64,000 nucleotides of DNA from Streptomyces decoyicus (GTDB lineage: Bacteria; Actinomycetota; Actinomycetes; Streptomycetales; Streptomycetaceae): NCBI RefSeq assembly GCF_019880305.1, contig NZ_CP082301.1, positions 2,356,001 through 2,420,000 on the forward strand, given 5' to 3'. The notes below the pieces were generated by a model. The model did not search any database. It was not told the origin of the DNA and saw nothing but the letters and a program-made list of their open reading frames with translations. How positions within the stretch are numbered: the stretch's first letter is position 1; every line of letters starts with the position of its first letter. Made by a program: the position numbers and the translations under genes. Shown in pieces: positions 55,145 through 64,000 of the stretch.

Positions 55145-58107
55145 GTGGTACCCCCGTGAGTTGTTCCGCCGTGTGCCCCATCGGTACGCGACTGGCGGGT
55201 GTTACCGGAATCAAGACGCCCTCCCGGTCCCGGACGGTTCCCGGTATGTTCCGGTTCCGCCCTGCCCGCCGAACCCGATCGGCGAGAGGCGTGGTGCGGC
55301 TGGGAAACCTGGGTCAGGTGGTCTTGGAGCCGAGCGTGGCGGAATTGGTAGACCGCGCCGGCCTGGCGCAACACACCTCGCCGGTGAGCGTCGTCCAGGA
55401 ATGCGATCACTGCCCAGGGCAGCCGGCCTGTCAGCGGCAACCACATACGCGCCAGGGCCACCCACTGGCCCCATGCGGTGAAACTCAGCCCGTATCCGAG
55501 CCCGGCCCCGAACGCCGCCTCGATCCCGAACACGAGCCCGGCCAGGAGCCCGCGGACCGGCCCGGGCATGAGCCCGCCCACCGGGCCGGGCACGAGCCCG
55601 AAGCCGAGCCCGGCCGGGAGCCCGATCACGAGCATCCACACGAGCATGTGGAAGACCACGTTCTTGCGGTTCGTGCTCAACAATTCCGAGGCGCTGACCG
55701 CAGATCTGATCTCGACGGGAGCTTCCAGCCAGGCCATGATCCCGAGCACGAGCCCGGCCCCGAGCCCGAGTTCGAGCGGGAACAGGATGGCGCCCACGAG
55801 CCCGCCGTCGAGTCCGTCGTCGAACCCCAGCGGCGCGACCACGCACCTGTCCACGAGCACCAGCGCAAGCGCGACCAGGACCCCGAAGCCGAGCCCCAGC
55901 AGGGACCTGGGGACGAACCTGGCACGGGTCTGCCTGGTCCCGCCGAAGAGCTGTATGCGTACGCGCGAGGGCTCACGTGGCGCGCCCCCGGACACGAAGC
56001 CGTACACGAACCCGAAGACCAGCCCGGCGAGGAGCCCGTGCAGGAGCCCGACGATGAGCCCCCGACCGAGCGCGAACCCGAGCCCGTGCTCGGTCGCGAC
56101 CAGGTCCACGGGCACGTTCCCGATCCCGGCCGTCACCCCGAAGGCCAGTGCGGCCAGGAACCCGACCACGAGCATGCGCGACGAAAGGCGCATGGTGGTG
56201 CCCAGTTCCCACCAGGCGAGGTCGCGGGTGTCGAGCTCGTGCAGGTGCGCGGCGAGGTAGCCGAGCCAGCGCTGGACGCGTTCGGGGTGCCGGCGACGGC
56301 GACGGCTGGTGCCGCGGCCGGTCGGCGTGGGGTCGTAGACGGCCGGGATGAAGGCGGCCAGGAGATGGTCCTGGAGGGCTTCCGGGGAGGGGAACTTCTT
56401 GACGTCCAGAAGATCTGAGGGCCGGTGCCCGGGAGTGCCTCTGTAGACAGTGCGGGCCAGGGCGACCATCAGCGGGGTCGCGAGCACCTCGGCGACGTTC
56501 GCCGCGCCCGGACCGTCCGGCTCGTTGCGCAGCCGGGCCAGGACCGGTTCCCACGCGGTAGTGTCCTCGCCGCCGTCTCTGACCGGCCGGCTGCCCCGGT
56601 GCAGGTATTCGGCGTAGTCGTCCACGGTGAGATCCGCCAGCTCGATGACGGCGGCTCCGGTGAGCACACCGTTGTCCTCCACCGCCCGGCTGTACTCCGC
56701 GGGGCGGCTGGTGAGCAGCAGCGGCATGGTGGTGCGGTTGAGCGCGCGGAGCGCCGCACCGTGCAGGCCGCTTGCGATCTCGTCGAAACCGTCGAGAACA
56801 GGAAGGATCTGGTCCTCGTCGAGCAGGAGGCCGGCCAGGTTCCCTCCGTGCCCGGCGGGAGCTTCCAGGAAGGGGTAGTCGCGCACCAATTGGCTGCACA
56901 GCCAGTCGTCCAGTGAGGTGGTGACCGGATCCCATGACCCCAGTCCGAAGATCACCGGCACCCGGTCGCCGGCGGCGCGGGCCCGCAGCCGGTCGAGGAC
57001 GAAACGCAGCGTCAGGACCGTCTTGCCCGACCCGGCCTCCCCCAGCACCACCAGCCGACGGGACGGAACGGACTCGTACACCTCCACGATCCGGTCGAGA
57101 GGGCCGTCCAGCGGGAGCGGCTTTGAGACCGTCCCGAACGGAGCCCGGCGGATATTGGCCCAGTGATCGAACACATTGCGCCCGGTGCACCCGAAGCGCA
57201 CGGCGAGCGGGAACGGGTCCCCCACCTGCTGCCACTGCCCCTCGCGACGCCATTGCTCGTACACATCCCGGGCGAGTTTCCCGGCCGACTCCTGCACCTC
57301 CGGCGCGTCGTCAGGCTCCGGCGTTTCCGGTGGCCGCGGAGGCGACAGCAGCGGGAGCCGCGTGAGTCGGCCGGCATCGGCCGGCAGGCCGATCAGATCG
57401 CTGAGTGCGCCGATCCGGTCCGGAGCGAGGCGGTACCAGCGCTTCACCTGGCTCGCCGCGAACCTGCCGAGCCCGTCGAAGCGGTGATGCTCGCTGACCA
57501 CCCCGATCACATACCCGCCGCTCCACACCGCCGCCCCCGACATCCCCTCCCAAGGGGAACGGCCCGGCTCGGGGTCGTACTCGGGAGGCTCCACGGAGAT
57601 CTCCAGGCTGCCCGCGCGCAGGTACGACAACGGTGTGGTCGTGCCGCGTGCGTGGTGAGAATCCCGGTACCACGGGGGATCGTCACGGTCCGTCGACGCC
57701 GTATCGGGACGCAGCCGGAACCTCGGAAAACCCAGCGCTTCGCACTCCACGGGCTGCGTGATCGCGGCGAACCGCACCGGCGGGACCCCGGCACCGCCCG
57801 GTCCGCCCGCGCTCGCGTCGCCCGCGCTCGCGTCCCACGCGATCTCCAGCACCGCGATATCCATCGCCTCGTCCGCCCAGACCGGCTCGGCGGGCAACTC
57901 CGTCGTGCCACCGTCCTCGGTGAAGAAGCGCAGCCGTACCGAGACCGCCTCACTCACCACATGCGCGGCGGTGAGCACCGTGTGCCCACTCACCTGGTAG
58001 CCCGACCCGCGCCGCCCCGGGCCCGCCCGCCGTGTGGTGAGGACCTGGACCACTCGCCCCGCGTCGAGCCCGTCCGGCTCGGCCGCCCTGCTGCCCACGG
58101 GGTTCAT
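55108..58107 (-). CDS. Trypsin-like protease/NACHT NTPase with C-terminal membrane helices
   Basis: Predicted conflict-system effector and sensor in 999 aa. Seen: an N-terminal trypsin-like domain with catalytic His49 (AAHVV), Asp83 (MDIAVLE) and Ser190 (GMSGAAVW); a NACHT NTPase with Walker A GEAGSGKT (356-363) and Walker B ILPVLDGFDE (434-443); a helical region (QRWLGYLAAHLHELDTRDLAWWE); and from about 640 on, repeated Gly-rich membrane helices with a VYQFRHARLQDHL end block found in streptomycete NACHT proteins. ATG 58107 overlaps the trypco2 stop by 4 bp (ATGA). Such trypsin-NACHT-trypco sets were proposed to be antiphage or other conflict systems. The target is unknown. Confidence 0.88.
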   Translation of the reverse strand: MNPVGSRAAEPDGLDAGRVVQVLTTRRAGPGRRGSGYQVSGHTVLTAAHVVSEAVSVRLRFFTEDGGTTELPAEPVWADEAMDIAVLEIAWDASAGDASAGGPGGAGVPPVRFAAITQPVECEALGFPRFRLRPDTASTDRDDPPWYRDSHHARGTTTPLSYLRAGSLEISVEPPEYDPEPGRSPWEGMSGAAVWSGGYVIGVVSEHHRFDGLGRFAASQVKRWYRLAPDRIGALSDLIGLPADAGRLTRLPLLSPPRPPETPEPDDAPEVQESAGKLARDVYEQWRREGQWQQVGDPFPLAVRFGCTGRNVFDHWANIRRAPFGTVSKPLPLDGPLDRIVEVYESVPSRRLVVLGEAGSGKTVLTLRFVLDRLRARAAGDRVPVIFGLGSWDPVTTSLDDWLCSQLVRDYPFLEAPAGHGGNLAGLLLDEDQILPVLDGFDEIASGLHGAALRALNRTTMPLLLTSRPAEYSRAVEDNGVLTGAAVIELADLTVDDYAEYLHRGSRPVRDGGEDTTAWEPVLARLRNEPDGPGAANVAEVLATPLMVALARTVYRGTPGHRPSDLLDVKKFPSPEALQDHLLAAFIPAVYDPTPTGRGTSRRRRRHPERVQRWLGYLAAHLHELDTRDLAWWELGTTMRLSSRMLVVGFLAALAFGVTAGIGNVPVDLVATEHGLGFALGRGLIVGLLHGLLAGLVFGFVYGFVSGGAPREPSRVRIQLFGGTRQTRARFVPRSLLGLGFGVLVALALVLVDRCVVAPLGFDDGLDGGLVGAILFPLELGLGAGLVLGIMAWLEAPVEIRSAVSASELLSTNRKNVVFHMLVWMLVIGLPAGLGFGLVPGPVGGLMPGPVRGLLAGLVFGIEAAFGAGLGYGLSFTAWGQWVALARMWLPLTGRLPWAVIAFLDDAHRRGVLRQAGAVYQFRHARLQDHLTQVSQPHHASRRSGSAGRAEPEHTGNRPGPGGRLDSGNTRQSRTDGAHGGTTHGGTTWLPGAGWEGQG

Positions 58108-58403
58108 TGCTCGTTATCGCCGGTGATTCCGGAGACGTAGGCCCGGTTGCCCGACCGTGTGAGGGTCGGTTGCAGGGCCAGGGTGATGCGCTGGGTCGCG
58201 GTGGCTCCCACCGTCGCGTCCGCACCGGACTCCACCACCCAGAACCGTACCTTCGCCCCGGCGTGCCCGGTTCGCTCCAGAGCGACCGACACTTCCAGCT
58301 CGATCGTCCCCAACTCGAAGCGCAGCGCCGCACCTTCCGCCGCGACGACGGCCTGCTCCAACTCCTCCCGCAGATCCCTGATCACACTGGCCAGCTCGAT
58401 CAC
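58104..58403 (-). CDS. Trypco2-domain protein
   Basis: Small protein of the trypsin-co-occurring domain 2 family. Seen in 99 aa: ELASVIRDLREELEQAVVAAE start, then RFELGTIELEVSVALERTG and a beta-rich half (KVRFWVVESGADATVG, TQRITLALQPT), matching the trypco2 layout. GTG 58403 is preferred; GTG 58418 is possible. Its stop overlaps the NACHT gene by 4 bp. In proposed ternary conflict systems, trypco proteins are the partner (possibly the activator or substrate) of the trypsin domain. It is the first gene of this operon. Confidence 0.85.
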   Translation of the reverse strand: MIELASVIRDLREELEQAVVAAEGAALRFELGTIELEVSVALERTGHAGAKVRFWVVESGADATVGATATQRITLALQPTLTRSGNRAYVSGITGDNEQ

Positions 58404-58549
58404 TCCACGCCCCTTCACCCCGAGCCCACCGCCCGTAACCGGCCGGTCACCGAGGACTGTAGTCCCGCGATCCGGGCACCGGCCGCCTATCACCACGAAA
58501 CCCCTCGGAATCCGGCCTCCAGAGGTCCGGTCCGACTCGGACCAGCACC

Positions 58550-58963
58550 TTGCCGACCGGTCCCGGCCGACGACTGCAATGGCTGGCAACCGAGGGCCAC
58601 CGGACCCAGATGACCCCGGCGCTCGGGCGTCCGCCGGTCGCGTGGGACGTCGGCCGCTACGTCTCGGTCGTCCGCGCGGGGTTCGCCGCCGGGTACGCCG
58701 ACGAACCCGGTGCGTGGCAGTTGCCGGGCAGCGCGGTGGCGCCCGTGGCTCACACCTACCGGTCCTGGCAGCAGTTCGCCGAGGACTTCGTGGCCGGGCG
58801 GGAGCTGTGGATGCGCACGGCGGGCGGCGAATGGTCCGGCTCGCAGGAGGACGCTGTCAGCGCGGTGCGAGGCCTGCTGGATCCCACGAACGGCGAAAGC
58901 CCCTGGCAGCAGGTGCCGTGGGAGGCCATCTACCAGGTCGACCAGCGGATCGGCGGACGCTGA
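58550..58963 (+). pseudogene. DUF1266-like gene, probably 5'-truncated
   Basis: Encodes RLQWLATEGHRTQM, then AWDVGRYVSVVRAGFAAGYAD and HTYRSWQQFAEDFVAGRELWM and SQEDAVSAVRGLLD, which resemble the C-terminal half of DUF1266 proteins. Those proteins are usually longer. Here only a weak TTG (58550) or an internal ATG (58610, inside the conserved part) is available, and no ribosome site fits. It lies immediately beside the divergent trypco2 operon, so loss of its 5' end when the operon arrived is plausible. A short functional gene from TTG 58550 cannot be excluded. Confidence 0.55.
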
Positions 58964-58978
58964 CGGAGGGGCCCGCTC

Positions 58979-60039
58979 TCACTGTCGCACCGACCCCGTG
59001 GACCCCCGCACCACCAACTCCGGCTGGAAGACGAACTCCGTGCGCTGCGGCGGAGTCTGCCGGCCCTGGGCGCGTTCGTGGATCTCCTCGATGAGCGCCC
59101 CCACCGCCGCCGTCGCCATCGCCTGCACCGGTTGCCGCACCGTGGTCAGCGGCGGGTCGGTGAAGGCGATCAGCTGGGAGTCGTCGAAGCCGACGACCGA
59201 GAGGTCACCCGGGACGTCCAGGCCGCGCTGGCGGGCCGCGCGGACGACGCCGAGTGCCATCAGGTCGCTGCCGCAGACGATGCCGGTGCAGCCGTCGTCG
59301 AGCAGTGTGGCGGCTGCGGCATGGCCGCCTTCCACGCTGAACAGCGTGTGCCGGGTGCGCCGTTCGGCCTGCCCCCTCGACAGGCCGAACGACTCCCCCA
59401 GCGCCGCCGCGAAGCCCTCGGCCTTGCGGCGGGAGGGCACATAGCGGGCCGGGCCCACGGCGAGCCCGATCCGTTCGTGCCCCAGCTCGGCCAGGTGGCG
59501 CACCGCCATCCGGGCCGCCGCGCCGTCGTCGGGTGAGACGAACGGCGCGTCGATCTGCGGGTTGTAGCCGTTGATGAGGACGAAGGGGACGCCGCGCGAA
59601 GCCAGGCGGGCGTAGCGGGACGGGTCGGCGCGGGTGTCGGCGTGCAGGCCGGAGAGGAAGACGATGCCGGTGACGCCGCGCTCCTCCAGCTGTTCGACGA
59701 GTTCGTCCTCGGTGGCGCCGCCCGGCATCTGGGTGCAGAGCACGGGGGTGTAACCGTGGCCCGCCAGTGACTGCTCGATGATCTGGGCGAAGGCGGGGAA
59801 GATCGGGTTGGTCAGCTCGGGGATGACCAGGCCGACCAGCCCGGCGCTGCGCCGCCGCAGCCGTACCGGGCGCTCGTAGCCGAGGACGTCGAGCGCGGCG
59901 AGCACCCGCTGCCGGGTGCTCGCCGCCACGCCCGCCTTGCCGTTCAGGACCCGGCTGACGGTCGCCTCGCTGACCAGCGCCTGGGCGGCGATGTCGGACA
60001 GCCGGGGGGTGGCCGGGGTACCGCCGGGATCGGTCAGGG

Positions 60040-60043
<4 letters not shown>
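58979..60043 (-). CDS. LacI-family regulator, MalR-like
   Basis: Transcription regulator of starch and maltose genes. Seen in 354 aa: N-terminal LacI helix-turn-helix (RLSDIAAQALVSEATVSRVLNGKAGV with hinge), then a periplasmic-binding-protein-like ligand domain (LVGLVIPELTNPIFPAFAQII, GIVFLSGLHAD, VSPDDGAAARMAV, VVGFDDSQLIAFTDPPLTTVRQP). It strongly resembles streptomycete MalR in wording and length. GTG 60043 has GGGAGGA directly upstream and overlaps the glucosidase stop by 4 bp (GTGA), so it is coupled at the end of the mal operon. Since malR is normally divergent from malE, this may be a second regulator. Confidence 0.88.
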
Positions 60044-61626
<1,583 letters not shown>

Positions 61627-61627
61627 C

Positions 61628-62557
61628 TCAACCCTTGGTGGTGCCGGCGGTCAGTCCGGCTACGAGGTGTCGCTGGGCGAAGGCGAAGACGAGCGCGGCC
61701 GGCACGGCGATGATCACGGCGGCGGCGGTCATCGAACCCCAGTCGTTGGTGTACTGGTTGACGAAGGTCTGCAGGCCGCCCGCGAGCGTCAGGTTCTCCT
61801 CGCCGGTCATGAAGGCGGAGGCGTAGGCGACCTCGGCCCAGGCGGTGACGAAGGTGTAGAAGCCGGTGACGGCCAGCCCCGGTCTGGCGAGCGGCAGGAC
61901 CAGCCGCCAGAAGGTGCCGAAGGGGTTGAGGCCGTCGACCCGCCCCGATTCGTCGATCTCCACCGGGATGGTGTCGAAGTAGCCCTTCATCATCCAGGCG
62001 CAGAACGGGACGGCGATGGTCAGATACGTGATGACCAGGCCCGCGGGCTGGTTGAGCAGGCCGAGGCTCGCCAGCAGGTTGTACAGCGGCACGATCAGCA
62101 CCGCGACCGGGAACATCTGGGTGATCAGCAGCAGCCACATCAGCGGGCGCATACCGGGGAAGCGGAAGCGGCTGACGGCGTAGCCGGTGGTGGCGGCGAT
62201 GAACACACCGAGGACGGTGGTCAGTCCGACGACGATCACGGAGTTCTTGAACCAGGTCAGGAACTCGGTGTCGGCCAGGACATGGGTGTAGTTGGCGAGG
62301 GTGAAGTGGGTGACGATGCTGGTGGAGAAGGCGTCGTTCTTGGGTTTGAAGGACGTCACCAGCAGCCACAGGGGCGGGAAGACGGCGACGACCGCGGCGA
62401 CGGCGAGGGCCGCGTGCAGGCCCAGGGACGCCGGGCGGGACCGCTCGTTGCGTTTACGGGGCGTGCTCGTACGGGACGTGCTCGTGCCCGTCGTGCTCGT
62501 CTCCGCTGTTCCCGTTATGCGGGTCGTGCTAGTGGGGTTCGTGCTCGTGGGGGTCAT
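61628..62557 (-). CDS. malG: Maltose/maltodextrin ABC transporter permease MalG
   Basis: Inner-membrane permease, second of the pair. Seen in 309 aa: an unusual Ser/Thr-rich N-terminus (TSTNPTSTTRITG...) encoded by repeats, six predicted helices and the EAA loop (EIDESGRVDGLNPFGTFWRLVLPLARPG) that contacts the ATPase. ATG 62557 is 2 nt beyond the malF stop, and GAGAGG serves as its ribosome site within malF. The ATPase (usually the multi-sugar MsiK) is not in the window. Substrate call rests on synteny with glucosidase and amylases. Confidence 0.93.
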   Translation of the reverse strand: MTPTSTNPTSTTRITGTAETSTTGTSTSRTSTPRKRNERSRPASLGLHAALAVAAVVAVFPPLWLLVTSFKPKNDAFSTSIVTHFTLANYTHVLADTEFLTWFKNSVIVVGLTTVLGVFIAATTGYAVSRFRFPGMRPLMWLLLITQMFPVAVLIVPLYNLLASLGLLNQPAGLVITYLTIAVPFCAWMMKGYFDTIPVEIDESGRVDGLNPFGTFWRLVLPLARPGLAVTGFYTFVTAWAEVAYASAFMTGEENLTLAGGLQTFVNQYTNDWGSMTAAAVIIAVPAALVFAFAQRHLVAGLTAGTTKG

Positions 62558-62559
62558 GG

Positions 62560-63495
62560 TCACCACACCTCTCCCTGCTTGCGCAGCGCCCGGCGGTAGA
62601 CGACCGCGACGACCGAGAGCAGGACCAGGATCAGTACGCCCCACGCCGCGGACTCGGAGAAGTTGCGGGGGCTGTCGATGAAGGAGAGCCGGTAGGCGTA
62701 GGTCACCAGGATCTCGGTGGCGTCGCCGGGGCCGCCCCGGGTCAGCAGGAAGATCACCGGGAACATGTTGAAGGTCCAGATGGTGGAGAGCAGGATCACC
62801 GTGCTGCTGACCGCGCGCAGTCCGGGCACGGTGATGTTGCGGAACCGCTGCCAGGGCCCCGCGCCGTCCATCTCGGCGGCCTCGTACAGCTCGCCGGGTA
62901 TGGACTGAAGGCCGCCGAGCAGCGCGACCAGCATGAAGGGCACACCCAGCCAGACGTTGACGGCGATGACCGAGAGCTTGGCCCAGGTCGGGTCGTTGAG
63001 CCACGGGACCGCGTCGATACCGCCGCCGGCCAGCAGCTTGTTGAGGATGCCGCTCTTCTCGTTGTAGAGCATCCGCCAGGTGAAGACCGAGATGAAGGCA
63101 GGGATGGCCCACGGCAGGATCAGGGCTAGGCGGTAGAAGGTGCGGCCGCGCAGCGTGCGGTTGAGCATGTTCGCCAGGGCGAGGCCGATGAGGAAGGTCA
63201 GCGAGACACAGCCGACGGTCCACAGGACGGTCCAGCCGAGGCGGTCCCAGAAGACGCTGTCGGAGAGCACGGCCCGGTAGTTGTCCAGGCCGGTGAACTT
63301 GTAGGTGGCGGGGAGGTGGTTGACGCCGATGTTGCGCTCGACGTTCGCCTCATTGGCGTCGGTGAGGGAGAGGAAGACGCCGCGCACCAGCGGATAGCCG
63401 ATGATCACCCCGATGACCAGTACCACCGGGGCGACCATCGTCCATGCGTACCAGTGGGTGCCCAGCGCCCGGCGCACCCGTACAGCAAAGGTCAC
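62560..63495 (-). CDS. malF: Maltose/maltodextrin ABC transporter permease MalF
   Basis: Inner-membrane permease of the sugar importer. Seen in 311 aa: several membrane helices from WTMVAPVVLVIGVIIGYPLV on, and the EAA loop (YEAAEMDGAGPWQRFRNITVPGL). GTG 63495 forms a 4-bp GTGA overlap with the malE stop, so translation is coupled. The gene order malE-malF-malG-aglA follows the standard streptomycete maltose operon. Confidence 0.93.
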   Translation of the reverse strand: MTFAVRVRRALGTHWYAWTMVAPVVLVIGVIIGYPLVRGVFLSLTDANEANVERNIGVNHLPATYKFTGLDNYRAVLSDSVFWDRLGWTVLWTVGCVSLTFLIGLALANMLNRTLRGRTFYRLALILPWAIPAFISVFTWRMLYNEKSGILNKLLAGGGIDAVPWLNDPTWAKLSVIAVNVWLGVPFMLVALLGGLQSIPGELYEAAEMDGAGPWQRFRNITVPGLRAVSSTVILLSTIWTFNMFPVIFLLTRGGPGDATEILVTYAYRLSFIDSPRNFSESAAWGVLILVLLSVVAVVYRRALRKQGEVW

Positions 63496-64000
63496 TTGTA
63501 GTCCTTGAGCAGCTTCCGGTAGGCGTCGCCGGTCGCCTTGGCGGCCTGCTCGGGCGTGGCGGAGCCGGTGAGCACCTTGTTCATCTGCACCTTGATCGGC
63601 TCGAAGAGGGAGTTGCCCTCGGCGATCCAGGGGCGCTGCACGGCCCCGTCGACGGCGGGCTTGAAGAACTTGACCATCTCGTTGTTCTTGACGGCCGGCA
63701 CCTCGTACACGGACTTGCGGGTGGGCAGCAGGCTGAGCTTCTCGTTGGTCTGCTGCTGGACCTTGGCCGAGCTCATGTACTTCACGAAGGCATAGGAGGC
63801 CTGCAAGTTCTTGCTGCCGGCGTAGACGGAGAGGTTCCAGCCGCCCTGCGGGGAGCCCTGGGCGGTGCTGCCGCCGGGTACGGGGGCGACGCCGAGGTTC
63901 TTCTTGTCCTTGAAGGACTTGCCGGCGCGGGCGCCCTCGATGTCCCAGGGGCCGTCGACGGCCATCGCGACCGTGCCGTCCTTGAGGGCCCTGAGCTGGT
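63492..64000 (-). CDS. malE: Maltose-binding protein MalE, 3' part
   Basis: C-terminal part (about 169 residues) of an extracytoplasmic sugar-binding lipoprotein; the gene continues beyond the right end of the window. Seen: KDGTVAMAVDGPWDIEG near the edge, VAPVPGGSTAQGSPQGGWNLSVYAGSK, NEKLSLLPTRKSVY and AAKATGDAYRKLLKDYK, all typical of MalE-type binding proteins. It is the first gene of the maltose operon. Its promoter and MalR operator lie outside the window. Confidence 0.93.
   Translation of the reverse strand, partial: QLRALKDGTVAMAVDGPWDIEGARAGKSFKDKKNLGVAPVPGGSTAQGSPQGGWNLSVYAGSKNLQASYAFVKYMSSAKVQQQTNEKLSLLPTRKSVYEVPAVKNNEMVKFFKPAVDGAVQRPWIAEGNSLFEPIKVQMNKVLTGSATPEQAAKATGDAYRKLLKDYK

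Noticed and set aside
55331..55360. tRNA-Leu-like stretch (GTGGCGGAATTGGTAGACC)
   Set aside because: It looks like the 5' half of a tRNA-Leu, but no anticodon arm, T-arm or acceptor follows. On the minus strand the same bases encode the conserved VYQFRHARLQDH block of the NACHT protein, which explains the match.

Overview
The window is chromosomal DNA from a Streptomyces or close relative. The evidence is very high G+C with strong third-position bias, GTG starts, frequent 1-4 bp gene overlaps, leaderless-looking starts, and a familiar Streptomyces core gene order: lpd-E2-gntR-aceE, lipB-lipA, a DUF4191 and an RDD membrane protein, glnA (type I glutamine synthetase), glnII, then amylolytic and maltose-uptake genes. 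No rRNA, tRNA, CRISPR array, transposase or phage gene was seen.

Layout. 1-7.1 kb: dihydrolipoamide dehydrogenase, a two-lipoyl-domain E2, a GntR regulator and homodimeric pyruvate dehydrogenase E1. 7.3-16.3 kb: a WYL regulator, an SDR, a membrane-anchored sigma-like protein, a DUF4240-like protein, a TIGR01777-type epimerase, an FAD oxidoreductase and an HTH/TPR regulator. 16.5-22.3 kb: lipB and lipA (lipoate for the complexes at the left end), a small conserved protein, DUF4191 and RDD membrane proteins, and glnA behind a GlnR box. 22.5-31.5 kb: an ECF sigma factor, a membrane protein, an Fpg/Nei glycosylase, an accessory pair (carnitine acyltransferase plus a BesD-like 2OG-Fe oxygenase), a FadH-type dienoyl-CoA reductase with a PadR regulator, and a small protein. 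31.6-41.1 kb: an acyl-CoA ligase, a Gfo/Idh/MocA oxidoreductase, glnII behind a second GlnR box, a DUF6891-like protein, a rhomboid-like protein, a possible leader peptide with a winged-helix regulator, and a coupled olsB-plsC-dedA operon on the minus strand. 41.5-49.1 kb: a secreted GH89 enzyme, DUF397, a second sigma-like membrane protein, TetR, an inverted pair of structured repeats and a GNAT. 49.2-54 kb: a gene remnant, a pullulanase and an alpha-amylase. 54.2-58.4 kb: a trypco2 / trypsin-NACHT-TM / DUF6801-like operon, apparently a conflict (defence) system. 58.5-64 kb: a probably 5'-truncated DUF1266-like gene, a LacI regulator, an alpha-glucosidase, malG, malF and the 3' part of malE.

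How the genes work together. The left end and lipAB form the pyruvate/2-oxoglutarate dehydrogenase and lipoylation module. glnA and glnII are the two nitrogen-assimilation synthetases, both with candidate GlnR operators. Secreted amylase and pullulanase release maltodextrins, which MalEFG imports and the cytoplasmic glucosidase hydrolyses under LacI control.

The most unusual content is: (1) the trypco2/trypsin-NACHT operon; (2) the oxygenase-carnitine acyltransferase pair; (3) two paralogous membrane-tethered sigma-like proteins that share a 25-nt upstream element although 34 kb apart and on opposite strands; and (4) an inverted pair of about 200-bp intergenic elements whose stem pairing is kept while the stem sequence changes. 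All family names come from reading motifs by eye. No database search was run.
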